DNA of 64,000 bases from Bacteroidetes oral taxon 274 str. F0058 (GTDB lineage: Bacteria; Bacteroidota; Bacteroidia; Bacteroidales; Paludibacteraceae). The notes under the pieces were generated by a model. It was given only the letters and a program-made list of their open reading frames with translations. It was not told where the DNA came from and searched no databases. A program made the translations under genes and the position numbers. Positions 19,558 through 30,952 of this stretch are shown here, in pieces. Position 1 is the stretch's first letter; every line of letters starts with the position of its first letter. The stretch covers positions 226,450 through 290,449 of the forward strand of contig GG774890.1 in assembly GCA_000163695.1 (NCBI GenBank), written 5' to 3'.

Positions 19558-19565
19558 CAAAGTTA
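19558..19565 (-). promoter_or_regulatory. Internal promoter in the atp operon, before the PH-like pair
   Basis: Minus-strand TAACTTTG with TTGG 19 bases upstream, a good match in both boxes and spacing. It would start transcription about 12 bases before the 19539 start codon and could also feed atpBEFHAG. Confidence 0.65.
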
Positions 19566-19567
19566 CA

Positions 19568-19951
19568 TTATTTTTTGTTTTTCTCCAAGCCACGCATATA
19601 TATGATATTGACAGCCATATATATAAGGTAAATTGCGATGAAGCAAATCAAGAATGCTTTCGTATCTGTTTTTATTAATAATAAATATATAAATATCAGC
19701 CCGAGAGAGAGCAGAAGTTTGCCCGTCTTTAAGACCATAAATATATTGATATTGCGGTTGGTGTTGTCTTTGCTGCTTTTAGGCGACATCAGCAATACTG
19801 TACATACCTCCACGATGCCGAACAATAGCGTCGTAGCAAGTAGAAATATCACAGGCAGACGGCTCGAAAATATCGATTGCCCCGTCAGAGCCAATACCAC
19901 GGCGATTGCCGAAGTCAGTATCGAAACTGTCATTATCTGTCTTTTGTTCAT
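19568..19951 (-). CDS. Small four-helix membrane protein of the atp operon (AtpI-like position)
   Basis: 127 residues with four hydrophobic segments (about 8-25, 32-54, 74-95, 100-117). In Bacteroides-type atp operons a membrane protein of similar size sits between atpC and atpB, where AtpI (an F0 assembly helper) stands in other phyla. Sequence alone does not prove AtpI function. It lies 39 bases after atpC. Confidence 0.6.
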   Translation of the reverse strand: MNKRQIMTVSILTSAIAVVLALTGQSIFSSRLPVIFLLATTLLFGIVEVCTVLLMSPKSSKDNTNRNINIFMVLKTGKLLLSLGLIFIYLLLIKTDTKAFLICFIAIYLIYMAVNIIYMRGLEKNKK

Positions 19952-19990
19952 ACGCTTGTCAAAATCTTTTTTGTTCTGAGCTTCACTTAC

Positions 19991-20239
19991 TTACTGCTCT
20001 ACGCAGATGGAGATAATATTGTTTTTGCCTTCGACGAAACCGCTTTCGACAGGTATTGTAGCCTTACTGCCCGCTACCGAGCCGTACTCTATCGTACCCT
20101 TTGTAAGTATCGATATGATAGGAGCGTGGTTGTGCATTATGGTGAAACTCCCCATAACTCCGGGCAGCGTTACCGCTTCGGCTTCTCCGCGAAACAAAAC
20201 CTTCTCTGGCGATATTATCTCTATCTTCATATTAAACAA
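19991..20239 (-). CDS. atpC: ATP synthase F1 epsilon subunit (short form)
   Basis: 82 residues: only the N-terminal beta-sandwich domain (LPGVMGSFTIMHNHAPIIS), lacking the C-terminal helical domain that inhibits ATP hydrolysis in E. coli epsilon. The short form is usual in Bacteroidetes as far as known. It follows atpD by 37 bases. Confidence 0.94.
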   Translation of the reverse strand: MFNMKIEIISPEKVLFRGEAEAVTLPGVMGSFTIMHNHAPIISILTKGTIEYGSVAGSKATIPVESGFVEGKNNIISICVEQ

Positions 20240-20276
20240 ATTATTATATGATATTCGTCGTATAGGTACGACTATT

Positions 20277-21803
<1,527 letters not shown>

Positions 21804-21818
21804 TCAATTAATAATTTG

Positions 21819-21826
21819 CAAAGATA
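21819..21826 (-). promoter_or_regulatory. atp operon promoter, -7 box
   Basis: Minus-strand TATCTTTG followed by CAAATT, 43 bases before the atpD start. Confidence 0.7.
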
Positions 21827-21950
21827 CAAAAAAATATAATATGAGCAAGAAGCGAGTTTACCGAACCATACATAATTATTTATATACCGTTTGTGATTAT
21901 CTTGTAAGCCATATTCGGTATATTTTATTTAATCGCAGACGCTCGGTTAA

Positions 21951-21981
21951 TTTGTTGTTTGTAAATTTAGTAGTACCTTTG
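21951..21981 (+). promoter_or_regulatory. mfd promoter
   Basis: TTTG (21951-21954), a 19-base gap, and TACCTTTG (21974-21981): both Bacteroidetes boxes with normal spacing. Confidence 0.75.
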
Positions 21982-22011
21982 CCGCAATTTTTGTAGATTT
22001 GCTGAAAAGGA

Positions 22012-25000
22012 GTGAAACTTAAAGACTTCGACAAGATATTCTCTGTCAATCCCACGTTGCAACGGCTCTGTCGGTGGGCTAAGGCTACCGATGGCAGGCA
22101 TATAGCCTTGCAGGGATTGAGAGCATCGGCTCAATCTGTGGCAATAGCCGAAATGTTGCGTCATACGGATAAAAATATTCTCTTAGTAGCCGATGATGGT
22201 GATGGGGCAGGTTATGCTTATTTCGATATTGTGCAATTGCTTGGTAATGAGCGAGTGGCGTTCTTCCCCGCATTTTACAAGCATAATCATAAGAGCGGTG
22301 CCACTATTGCCGAAAACGAAATATTGCGTACTGACAGCCTCAACAAGATTTCGGGTAAAAACCCCTGTATAATAGTATCATATCCTGAGGCGTTGGTAGA
22401 GAAAGTGGTTGCCTCATCTTACTTCGTAGGTTCCAAGATAGAGCTGAGGAAGGGACAAAGCTACGATATGAACAGTCTCGTCGGACAACTGCAAAAAGCA
22501 GGTTTCGAGGAGGTAGATTTTGTTTACGAGGTGGGGCAGTATTCGCAACGAGGCAGTATCGTCGATATATTCTCCTATTCCAACGAATTACCCTACCGTG
22601 TCGATTTTTTCGGAGATAATATCGAGTCTATCCGTATGTTCGATATAGAGCGGCAACTATCGGTGTCTTCCGTGGATAGTATCGACATAGTGGCAAATAC
22701 TGACGGCGGAGATTTGCCGAAAATATCGTTGCTCGAGTTTATGTCGTCGGACAGTGTGGTAGTGGTAAACGATATAGATTTTACCGTGAAGCGTATGGAC
22801 TATATCTACGAGCAGGCTCTGATAAAGGCAAACGAACACAAACATATAGATGACCTGTCGTCTACGCTGGCAGACGGGGAGACGTTTGCCGAAGAGCTTG
22901 GCAAACACCGTACCGTAGAGCTGCTCAGAAACTATTACAAGGCGGATACAATGGAGTTTTCTACTACGCACCAACCCAATTTCGATAAAAACTTCGACCT
23001 AATATCACAGAATATAAGCAATTATATCGCCGAAGGATACCGTATATTTATATCTGCCGACAGCCGCAAGCAAACCGACCGTATAAAGAGTATTTTCGAT
23101 GATAGAGGCGATAATATCGCATTCGAAGCTGTCGAAGGTGGTCTGCACGAGGGTTTTGTGGACAACGACCTGAAAATATGCTTTTTTACCGACCATCAGA
23201 TATTCAATCGTTTGCACAAATATTCCTTGCGGTCTGATACTGCCAGACGAGGCAAGGCAGCGATGCTCATAAAGGAGCTCAATCAGTTGAAACCGGGTGA
23301 TTATGTTGTCCATCACGACCACGGCATAGGTCAGTTTGCAGGACTGCTGCGAGCCGATATCAACGGCAAACCGCAAGAGGTGATAAAGCTCGTCTACAAG
23401 GGAGGCGACATTATTTTTGTCAATATATCTTCGTTGCACAAAATAGCTAAATATCACGGTAAAGACGATACCCAGCCGACATTGTCGAAGCTTGGGACGG
23501 GAGCGTGGGAACGCCTCAAAGAACGCACCAAGACGAAGGTCAAAGATATTGCCCGCGACCTCATTAAACTGTATGCTCTACGCCTCGAACAGAAGGGATT
23601 CGAATATTCGCCCGACAGTTATCTGCAGGCAGAGCTTGAGGCGTCTTTTGTCTACGAAGATACGCCCGACCAGTCGAAAGCTACAGCCGACGTCAAGACG
23701 GATATGCAGAGCCCTAAGCCGATGGATAGACTTGTCTGCGGAGATGTAGGATTTGGCAAGACCGAAGTGGCTATCCGTGCCGCATTCAAGGCTGCCACCG
23801 ACGGCAAACAGGTGGCGGTGCTCGTACCGACGACGATATTGGCTTTTCAGCACTACAAGACATTTGCCGAACGACTGAAAAATTACCCCGTAACAGTAGA
23901 ATATCTGAGTCGTGCCAAAAGCCCTAAGCAGACAAAAGAGATAATTTCCCGCTTGCGGGAGGGTAAAATAGATATCCTCATAGGTACACACAAAATAGCA
24001 AACAAAGATGTTGTGTTCAAAGATTTAGGGTTGCTTGTCATCGACGAGGAGCAGAAATTCGGTGTATCCGTCAAAGAAAAACTCAAAGAACTCAAAGCCA
24101 ATGTCGATACGCTGACACTGACGGCTACGCCTATTCCCCGTACATTACAGTTCTCGCTGATGGGGGCACGCGACCTGTCTATCATCAATACTCCGCCACC
24201 CAATAGATATCCTGTTGTAACAGAGCTTATTCGGTTCGACGAAGAGACAATACGCGAAGCTATCGAGTTTGAGATGAACCGCAACGGACAGATATTTTTC
24301 GTTAATAATAAGATACAAAATCTTTATCTACTGCAAACGAAGATAAAAAAGATAGTGCCGGAGGCTCGGATAGCAGTTGCTCACGGACAGATGCCTACAA
24401 CTCAATTGGAAGACACCATAATCGATTTTATCAACTACGACTACGATATATTGCTGGCTACCACAGTGATAGAGAGTGGTATCGATATGCCTAATGTCAA
24501 TACTATTTTTGTAAATAATGCCAATCATTTCGGACTTAGCGACTTACATCAACTTCGCGGACGTGTCGGTCGTAGCAACCGAAAAGCCTATTGTTATCTG
24601 ATAACCTCCGATATGAAAGACGTCTCCGACGACGCACGCCGACGGTTGCAGGCTATATCTACGTTCTCAGACCTTGGCAGCGGGTTCAATATCGCTATGC
24701 AAGACCTCGACATACGTGGGGCGGGCAATATGCTCGGTGCCGAGCAGAGCGGATTCATTGCCGAACTCGGCTACGAAACGTATCAGAAAATACTTGGCGA
24801 GGCAGTCCAAGAGTTGCACCGCGACGAGTTCGCAGATATAATAGCCGAAACACAACAACGTCAACCGACTGTCTTTGTAGACGATTGTACGTTCGAGAGC
24901 GACTTAGACCTTATGTTCCCGAGTGATTATATTTCGAGTACTTCCGAACGAATGGCTCTCTACGGTGAACTCGATGCTATCGCCGATGACGAAAAATTGG

Positions 25001-25341
25001 ACGAATTTAAGTCGCGTCTACGCGACCGTTTTGGAGCTATCCCGACCGAAGCCGACGATCTGATGAAAGTCATACCGTTGCGTCGCCGTGCAATTGCTTT
25101 CGGAGTAGAGCGTATACTCCTACGAAACGGGAGAATGACGCTATATCTCGTATCTAAGCCCGACTCGCCATATTACCGCTCCGAAGCATTTGGCAAGATG
25201 ATAAGCTATGTAAGCCGTTTCCCCAAAAGTTGCCGTATAGGCGAGAGCAGCGGTAGACGTTATATTTCAGTAGAGCCTGTAAATAGTGTGGATACTGCCC
25301 TGCGGGTACTCGATAAAATAAACAACTGCGATGAGGCTTAG
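22012..25341 (+). CDS. mfd: Transcription-repair coupling factor
   Basis: 1109 residues from a GTG; AAAGGA lies directly against the start codon. It displaces stalled RNA polymerase and recruits UvrA. In order: UvrB-homology region (to ~350), RNA polymerase-interacting domain (KPGDYVVHHDHGIGQF, about 425-440), RecG-like helicase with Walker A GDVGFGKTEVAIRAA, DEEQKFGV box and QLRGRVGRSNRKAYCY motif VI, then the TRCF C-terminal domain from ~1000. Full-length, no defect. Sole gene of its unit. Confidence 0.97.
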   Translation: MKLKDFDKIFSVNPTLQRLCRWAKATDGRHIALQGLRASAQSVAIAEMLRHTDKNILLVADDGDGAGYAYFDIVQLLGNERVAFFPAFYKHNHKSGATIAENEILRTDSLNKISGKNPCIIVSYPEALVEKVVASSYFVGSKIELRKGQSYDMNSLVGQLQKAGFEEVDFVYEVGQYSQRGSIVDIFSYSNELPYRVDFFGDNIESIRMFDIERQLSVSSVDSIDIVANTDGGDLPKISLLEFMSSDSVVVVNDIDFTVKRMDYIYEQALIKANEHKHIDDLSSTLADGETFAEELGKHRTVELLRNYYKADTMEFSTTHQPNFDKNFDLISQNISNYIAEGYRIFISADSRKQTDRIKSIFDDRGDNIAFEAVEGGLHEGFVDNDLKICFFTDHQIFNRLHKYSLRSDTARRGKAAMLIKELNQLKPGDYVVHHDHGIGQFAGLLRADINGKPQEVIKLVYKGGDIIFVNISSLHKIAKYHGKDDTQPTLSKLGTGAWERLKERTKTKVKDIARDLIKLYALRLEQKGFEYSPDSYLQAELEASFVYEDTPDQSKATADVKTDMQSPKPMDRLVCGDVGFGKTEVAIRAAFKAATDGKQVAVLVPTTILAFQHYKTFAERLKNYPVTVEYLSRAKSPKQTKEIISRLREGKIDILIGTHKIANKDVVFKDLGLLVIDEEQKFGVSVKEKLKELKANVDTLTLTATPIPRTLQFSLMGARDLSIINTPPPNRYPVVTELIRFDEETIREAIEFEMNRNGQIFFVNNKIQNLYLLQTKIKKIVPEARIAVAHGQMPTTQLEDTIIDFINYDYDILLATTVIESGIDMPNVNTIFVNNANHFGLSDLHQLRGRVGRSNRKAYCYLITSDMKDVSDDARRRLQAISTFSDLGSGFNIAMQDLDIRGAGNMLGAEQSGFIAELGYETYQKILGEAVQELHRDEFADIIAETQQRQPTVFVDDCTFESDLDLMFPSDYISSTSERMALYGELDAIADDEKLDEFKSRLRDRFGAIPTEADDLMKVIPLRRRAIAFGVERILLRNGRMTLYLVSKPDSPYYRSEAFGKMISYVSRFPKSCRIGESSGRRYISVEPVNSVDTALRVLDKINNCDEA

Positions 25342-25473
25342 GAGAGTGGCTTGTTATTGTACAATATCCGAATAACAGGTAGTTCCTCGTTCCGTGTAAT
25401 GCTATTGGCTCATAATGCAGTAATAATTAATAATATAATAACTATAATAAATAAAGTTATAAAAATATTTTTG

Positions 25474-25481
25474 TAACTTTG
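25474..25481 (+). promoter_or_regulatory. rbfA promoter, -7 box
   Basis: TAACTTTG followed by CACCC, about 110 bases upstream of rbfA. Confidence 0.7.
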
Positions 25482-25591
25482 CACCCAATTTGTTTTTATA
25501 TTATTTTAATACGTAATGTTCCGATTATTAGCGTTTTGAATTTGACGAGGCAGATGATTAATTAAATAACTTTATTATATACAATTTCGAT

Positions 25592-25927
25592 ATGAAACCG
25601 ACAAGAGAAGACAAAATATGCCGAATGTTACAGAAAGAGCTTGGTGATATCTTTCTGTTGTATGCCAAAAAGTTACAGGGAGTCATTATCTCCGTTTCCG
25701 ACGTGAGTATCTCGCCTGATTTTGCTCTGGCTCGTGTCTATATCAGCATATTCCCGTCGGAGAAGGCAGGGGATATATTTTCTACTATCGACACAGACAG
25801 CAAATCGATACGTTTCGAGCTCGGTAAAAGGATAAAAAATATGATGCGTACTGTGCCTGAACTTACTTTCGTATTAGACGACTCGCTCAACTATCTCGAA
25901 AGGATAGACGATTTGTTGAAGAAGTGA
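25592..25927 (+). CDS. rbfA: 30S ribosome-binding factor A
   Basis: 111 residues, KH-type fold protein for 16S rRNA 5'-end maturation. Typical elements are the early RxxKICRMLQKELGDIF helix, VSDVSISPDFALARVYISIF strands, and PELTFVLDDSLNYLERIDDLL at the end. Followed after 34 bases by the permease gene, an arrangement common in Bacteroidales. Confidence 0.94.
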   Translation: MKPTREDKICRMLQKELGDIFLLYAKKLQGVIISVSDVSISPDFALARVYISIFPSEKAGDIFSTIDTDSKSIRFELGKRIKNMMRTVPELTFVLDDSLNYLERIDDLLKK

Positions 25928-25961
25928 TGTGTAATGCTTTTGTTATTAGCTATAAAACTTG

Positions 25962-27194
25962 ATGTTATCGAATATAAAACTTACTTTTTTCGTAGCGTGG
26001 CGATATCTGTTTTCGAAGAAAAGCCGTAATGTCATCAATATAATTTCGTTGATTTCGGCTATCGGTATCGTTATTTCTACAGCGGCTCTGGTGTGCGTAC
26101 TGTCCGTGTTCAACGGTTTTGTAGGTATTATAGAGGATTCTTATTCTGCTTTCGACTCCGAGTTGCAGATAACAGCCGCTACGGGTAAGGTATTCGATTT
26201 CACCGATGTAGCTCATAAGGTCGAGACAGTAGATAATATAGCAGCTGTGTCGTATGTACTCGAAGACGATGCTCTTATAGCATACTACAATAGCCAGACA
26301 CCTTTCAGAATGAGAGGTGTAGACGCTGCTTACAGTAAAGTGCTCGATATGGACTCGATGATGATGGAGGGGCAGTTTAGGCTCTATGACTTCGATTTCG
26401 ATGTCTCTGTCGTGGGTATAGGCTTAGCCTCCAAACTCAATCTCGGAGTAGATTATGTCAACGGACTTACAATATATGTGCCTCAACGTCAGGGAAAAAT
26501 CAATATAGCACGCCCCGATGCGGCTTTTCGTAAGGGCGAACTGTTTGTGTGCGGTATTTTTGCCTCACACCAACCCGAGATTGACGACAATATGCTGATA
26601 GTACCGCTCGAATTTGCTCAAAAAATGTATGATTACGACTCTCTTACGGTATCGTCGGTAGAGTTTAAACTACGAAATATCGAGCAACTGAAAAAGACTG
26701 AACGAGAGGTGCAAAACTTGCTCGGCGACCGTTACAAAGTGCAGAATAGAGGAGAGCAACAAGCTGATTATCTTCGTATTATTAATATAGAACGGATGTT
26801 GATATTCGTAATACTCGCCTTTATGGTACTTATCGCTACTTGTAATATAATAGGTTCATTGTCAATGCTGTTGATAGAGAAAGATAACGATATACGTACT
26901 CTCGACAGTCTCGGAATGAGAGGTAGCAGTGTCAGTCGTATCTTTGTTGTCGAAGGTTGGCTACTGTCTGTCATAGGCGTGGTAGCGGGACTTGTCGTGG
27001 GCGTTGTGATGTGTCTGCTGCAAGTTCGATTTGGGTTTATAAAGATGGGCGACAACTCATACATAGAGAATTACCCCGTCGTTATCGAAGCTCTCGATAT
27101 TCTGGCAATATTGGCAATGGTGCTTCTGATAGGCTTTATTACGTCTTTTATCACTGTGAAAATATATTTTGCAAACAAAAATAATGAAGAATAG
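25962..27194 (+). CDS. LolC/E-type ABC transporter permease (FtsX/MacB fold)
   Basis: 410 residues from the ATG at 25962 (a TTG one codon earlier is in frame). N-terminal membrane helix (residues ~22-50), a large periplasmic MacB-like domain (~50-265), then three helices in the FtsX domain (~270-405). The family moves lipoproteins from the inner membrane with an ATPase like LolD, which is not encoded next to it. Its end overlaps the start of the following outer-membrane gene by 11 bases, so they share a transcript with rbfA. Confidence 0.85.
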   Translation: MLSNIKLTFFVAWRYLFSKKSRNVINIISLISAIGIVISTAALVCVLSVFNGFVGIIEDSYSAFDSELQITAATGKVFDFTDVAHKVETVDNIAAVSYVLEDDALIAYYNSQTPFRMRGVDAAYSKVLDMDSMMMEGQFRLYDFDFDVSVVGIGLASKLNLGVDYVNGLTIYVPQRQGKINIARPDAAFRKGELFVCGIFASHQPEIDDNMLIVPLEFAQKMYDYDSLTVSSVEFKLRNIEQLKKTEREVQNLLGDRYKVQNRGEQQADYLRIINIERMLIFVILAFMVLIATCNIIGSLSMLLIEKDNDIRTLDSLGMRGSSVSRIFVVEGWLLSVIGVVAGLVVGVVMCLLQVRFGFIKMGDNSYIENYPVVIEALDILAILAMVLLIGFITSFITVKIYFANKNNEE

Positions 27195-29598
27195 ACTAAT
27201 TGTTTTTATATCGCTATTAATATTACTGTGCTTTATGCCGAAAGCTAATGCGCAGACCACCAATATTATAACGGGATATGTGTATTCGTCGGACGACCGT
27301 ATGCCCGTTGCAGACGCCAACGTAATGTTAGAAAATACGGATATATCAACCACTACGGACTCGGTCGGTTTTTTCCGCCTTACGTCTGCCAAGAGACACA
27401 AGGCGATAATTGTAAAAATGCTCGGCTACGACGATAAACGGGTGCGGCTTACAAAAGATGCCGGCGAACACAACCTTACAATAGAAATCGACAAACAGAG
27501 CAATATGCTCGAAGAGGTTGCCATATCGCCACCGAAGAATCTGATGAAGGATATTCTGCAAAAGTTTCAGAAAAACAAGAAACAGAACATACCCGAAAAT
27601 CTCTGGGGATTCTCATCGGAGCGGAGCGAGGTCGATAAGCTGTATCTTACAAATATCAATCCCAAAACGCTAAAAGCCAAGGTTCTCTCGGAGATAAGGC
27701 AAAACGCCATCTACGAGACCGACTCTACGGTGGTTGTTCCGCTTCATTTTTCGGAGCGTAAAGACCTGATAAAGACTGCCGAAAACGATACTTCTCTACA
27801 AAATATTACAGACAGACAGAGTACTCTCGACATCATACGCGGGGCTCGTCTCACCCAGATTATGAGCGTATATGCACCGAAGGTGAATTTCTACGACGAC
27901 GGTATATTGCTGCTGGAGAAGATGTTTATATCGCCTCTGTCGCAGAATGGATTGTTGTATTACGATTATGTGGTAAAAGACTCTATATTAGAGAATTATT
28001 CACGAGTGTATTTTATCCGATTTACTCCGAAAAACGATAAATTGCTCACATTCACGGGTGATATGCAGATAGAAGGCGGCACGTATGCCTTGAAATATAT
28101 AAACGCCTCTATTACAAGTACCGCTAATGTCAATTTTGTGCGTGATATGACTTTCAGTCAGAGCTTTACCAGACTCGACAACGGTCGATATTTCTATACT
28201 GCCGACAATAGTAAAATATGTTTTATGTACGATTTTCCGTTTAGTTTCGACGCTCAATATCTGTCGGCTATTCTCGAAAAGAATGTCAGTTACGCCAATA
28301 TTCGTTCGTTGGATAGCCCACTGCCGACCGATACCGTCGTCGCTCCCGACATACAGACTGATACTAATCAGCATTTTGCCTCCTCTGTGGACAATCTGAA
28401 CAATACCAATATACAGAAGACGGCACGTACAGTTGCCGACATACTTTTCAACGGGCATATACACGTAGGTAAATTGGACTTCGGCAATATATATGGTTAT
28501 CTCCGATATAACGCATTGGAGGGCTTTCGCCCGACATTTTCGATGCGTACGGGTAAAAAGTTCAGCCAGCGGTTCACCGCAGGCGGATATTTCGGCTACG
28601 GCTTCGGAGACAAGGAGTTCAAGTACGGCGGCAACGTGCAACTCCTCTTAGGTGGAGACGAAGAGTATTACCTCGGGCTATTCTACAACAACGACGTATA
28701 TCGTCTTGGCTACGACACGAAAAAATTGCTTGCGGGCAAGCTTATCGGTAGCGACGAGAATCTACTGACATCATTGTCGTGGGGACAGCGATACGACCAG
28801 CTCCTGCACAAGCAAAACGCCATATTCTCTTATTATTACGAACGAAATGGACTGAAAATATCCATTATACCGTCTGTATCAGAGATATATGCCAATCGCT
28901 TCGTGCGTTTCATACGTGGCGACGAGGAATTTTCGCAGATTAATACCGCCTCGGTCGTGGGTATCTTGCGTCTGTCGTTCAAACAGGAGCGGCTGAAGAG
29001 TTTCTTCCGACGCGTCTACCTGAGTACTCAGTATCCCGTCATAACGCTGTTGGGCGAAGTCGGAGGTTATCGTGTCGGATATATTCAGGGCAAATACGCA
29101 AAACTTACTGCCAACGTCAAATACAACTTTGCTTTCGACCTCGGTAAGGTGTATTTTTCGGCATACGGCACCAAAATTTGGGGACGAGTACCGTACATAT
29201 TGCTCGAGCAACCTATTGCTACTCAGGGTGTCTGGCACAACTCTCACAGTTTCGATCTCATCAACCAGACCGAGTTTCTGTCAGACCTCTACGGTGCTAT
29301 GTTTTTTAGGTACTACTCCAATGGTCTGATATTTAGTCATATCCCTTTCGTCAAAGAGTTCAATTTGCGTGAGACGGCTTTTTGCAACGTTGCTTGGGGT
29401 ACTATTTCTGCCCGCCACACACAGGTGCTCGACTTCCCGCTCGTGGAGCCGTTCGATAAACCGTACGTAGAAGCCGGCGTAGGTGTAGCCAATATTCTGA
29501 ATATGCTCATAGTAGAGTCTGTCTGGCGTATCACCCACCGCAATGCTCCCAATGCTCTAAATTGGGGCGTAAGAGTCAAGTTTTATGTCGATTTCTAA
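27184..29598 (+). CDS. DUF5686-type outer-membrane protein with carboxypeptidase-regulatory-like domain
   Basis: 804 residues from ATG 27184, which begins the signal peptide MKNRLIVFISLLILLCF...ANAQ; the frame is open to a TTG five codons earlier. After cleavage comes a CarboxypepD-regulatory-like beta domain (TGYVYSSDDRMPVADANVML, about 30-110). The long C-terminal part alternates aromatic and polar residues and ends in Phe (FYVDF), as outer-membrane barrels do. Proteins of this build are common in Bacteroidetes; their substrate is unknown. The start overlaps the permease gene. Confidence 0.8.
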   Translation: MKNRLIVFISLLILLCFMPKANAQTTNIITGYVYSSDDRMPVADANVMLENTDISTTTDSVGFFRLTSAKRHKAIIVKMLGYDDKRVRLTKDAGEHNLTIEIDKQSNMLEEVAISPPKNLMKDILQKFQKNKKQNIPENLWGFSSERSEVDKLYLTNINPKTLKAKVLSEIRQNAIYETDSTVVVPLHFSERKDLIKTAENDTSLQNITDRQSTLDIIRGARLTQIMSVYAPKVNFYDDGILLLEKMFISPLSQNGLLYYDYVVKDSILENYSRVYFIRFTPKNDKLLTFTGDMQIEGGTYALKYINASITSTANVNFVRDMTFSQSFTRLDNGRYFYTADNSKICFMYDFPFSFDAQYLSAILEKNVSYANIRSLDSPLPTDTVVAPDIQTDTNQHFASSVDNLNNTNIQKTARTVADILFNGHIHVGKLDFGNIYGYLRYNALEGFRPTFSMRTGKKFSQRFTAGGYFGYGFGDKEFKYGGNVQLLLGGDEEYYLGLFYNNDVYRLGYDTKKLLAGKLIGSDENLLTSLSWGQRYDQLLHKQNAIFSYYYERNGLKISIIPSVSEIYANRFVRFIRGDEEFSQINTASVVGILRLSFKQERLKSFFRRVYLSTQYPVITLLGEVGGYRVGYIQGKYAKLTANVKYNFAFDLGKVYFSAYGTKIWGRVPYILLEQPIATQGVWHNSHSFDLINQTEFLSDLYGAMFFRYYSNGLIFSHIPFVKEFNLRETAFCNVAWGTISARHTQVLDFPLVEPFDKPYVEAGVGVANILNMLIVESVWRITHRNAPNALNWGVRVKFYVDF

Positions 29599-29654
29599 TC
29601 GTGAATTAATAATACTGTTTCTCGACAATACACTAAATGGGGAGGGATATTATT

Positions 29655-29686
29655 TTTGTTTATAATATATTAATTTCGTACCTTTG
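29655..29686 (+). promoter_or_regulatory. ilvE promoter
   Basis: TTTG (29655-29658), 20-base gap, TACCTTTG (29679-29686), about 88 bases before the ATG. Confidence 0.75.
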
Positions 29687-29774
29687 TAGTCTCGAACGAA
29701 TAAGTTAAGCGACGAGCTTAATATCTTGATATATAGTTATTTGCGAATAAATATAATAAAATAATAAACGAATT

Positions 29775-30803
29775 ATGTCAGAAATCGATTGGAAAAATCT
29801 TGTATTTGGCTACGTGCCAACAGATTACAATGTTCGCTGTTCATACTCGGACGGCAAGTGGGGTGAGCTTCGCGTGCATAGCGAGGCTACTATGAATATT
29901 CACATCTCGGCTGCTGTGCTGCACTATGCACAGGAGTGTTTCGAGGGGCTCAAGGCTTTCAGAGGCAAAGACGGTAAAGTCCGTATCTTCCGTATGCGAG
30001 AAAATGCGAAACGTATGCAGTCGTCGTGCGAAGGTATCAAGATGCCTAAGTTGCCGGTAGAAACGTTCGAAGCAGCAGTGCTTAAAGCGGTAGAACTCAA
30101 TGCTAAATTTGTGCCGCCGTACGAAAGCGGTGCTTCGCTGTATATCCGTCCTGTATTGTTCGGTACTACACCTTTGGTAGGTGTTCGTCCTGCTAAGGAT
30201 TACGAGTTTGTAGTATTTGTTACTCCCGTAGGTCCGTACTTCAAAGGCGGTTTCCAGACTACTCCGTTTATGTTGAGCCGTAAGTACGACCGTGCCGCTC
30301 CGCTTGGTACGGGACACATCAAAGTCGGTGGTAACTATGCTGCCGGTCTGGTGGCTTCCGAAGCTGCTCACGACCTCGGATATTCGGCTCCGTTCTATCT
30401 CGACTCGAAAGAGAAAAAATATATCGACGAATGTTCGGCTGCCAACTTCTTCGCTATCAGAGGCAACTCGTACATCACACCCGACTCGCACTCGGTGTTG
30501 CCGTCGATTACCAATATGTCGTTGGCACAGATTGCCGAGAAACAGTTCGGTATGACTGTCGAAAGACGTCAAATCCCTGTCGAAGAGCTCTCTACGTTCG
30601 AAGAAGCGGGTGCTTGCGGTACTGCTGCCGTTATTTCGCCTATCGATAAAATTGTCGATATCGACAACAATATCACTTACCAGATATCTAAAGACGGCAA
30701 GCCGGGCGAAAAATCGACTAAATTGTACAACTATCTACGCGGTATCCAATACGGCGAACATCCCGACGTATTCGGCTGGACAACTATCGTCGAAGGCATA
30801 TAA
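29775..30803 (+). CDS. ilvE: Branched-chain amino acid aminotransferase
   Basis: 342 residues, the larger (type II) BCAT size. PLP enzyme exchanging the amino group between Leu/Ile/Val and glutamate. The PLP lysine is in GTGHIKVGGNYA; EECSAANFF-like region is DECSAANFF; GACGTAAVISPI follows near the C-terminus. Single gene with its own promoter. With the 2-oxoacid oxidoreductase genes downstream it fits amino-acid fermentation as well as biosynthesis. Confidence 0.96.
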   Translation: MSEIDWKNLVFGYVPTDYNVRCSYSDGKWGELRVHSEATMNIHISAAVLHYAQECFEGLKAFRGKDGKVRIFRMRENAKRMQSSCEGIKMPKLPVETFEAAVLKAVELNAKFVPPYESGASLYIRPVLFGTTPLVGVRPAKDYEFVVFVTPVGPYFKGGFQTTPFMLSRKYDRAAPLGTGHIKVGGNYAAGLVASEAAHDLGYSAPFYLDSKEKKYIDECSAANFFAIRGNSYITPDSHSVLPSITNMSLAQIAEKQFGMTVERRQIPVEELSTFEEAGACGTAAVISPIDKIVDIDNNITYQISKDGKPGEKSTKLYNYLRGIQYGEHPDVFGWTTIVEGI

Positions 30804-30952
30804 TATTTAAATATTAATATTTTAATAATCTATTTTCGAAACAAAGGAGTCTGATATAATTTTTTGATATAAAATAAATTATAAGGCTTCTTTGTTTTTC
30901 TGCCAATAAGGCTAAAATTTAAATCTAAGAAAAACTAAAAATAAATATCGCT

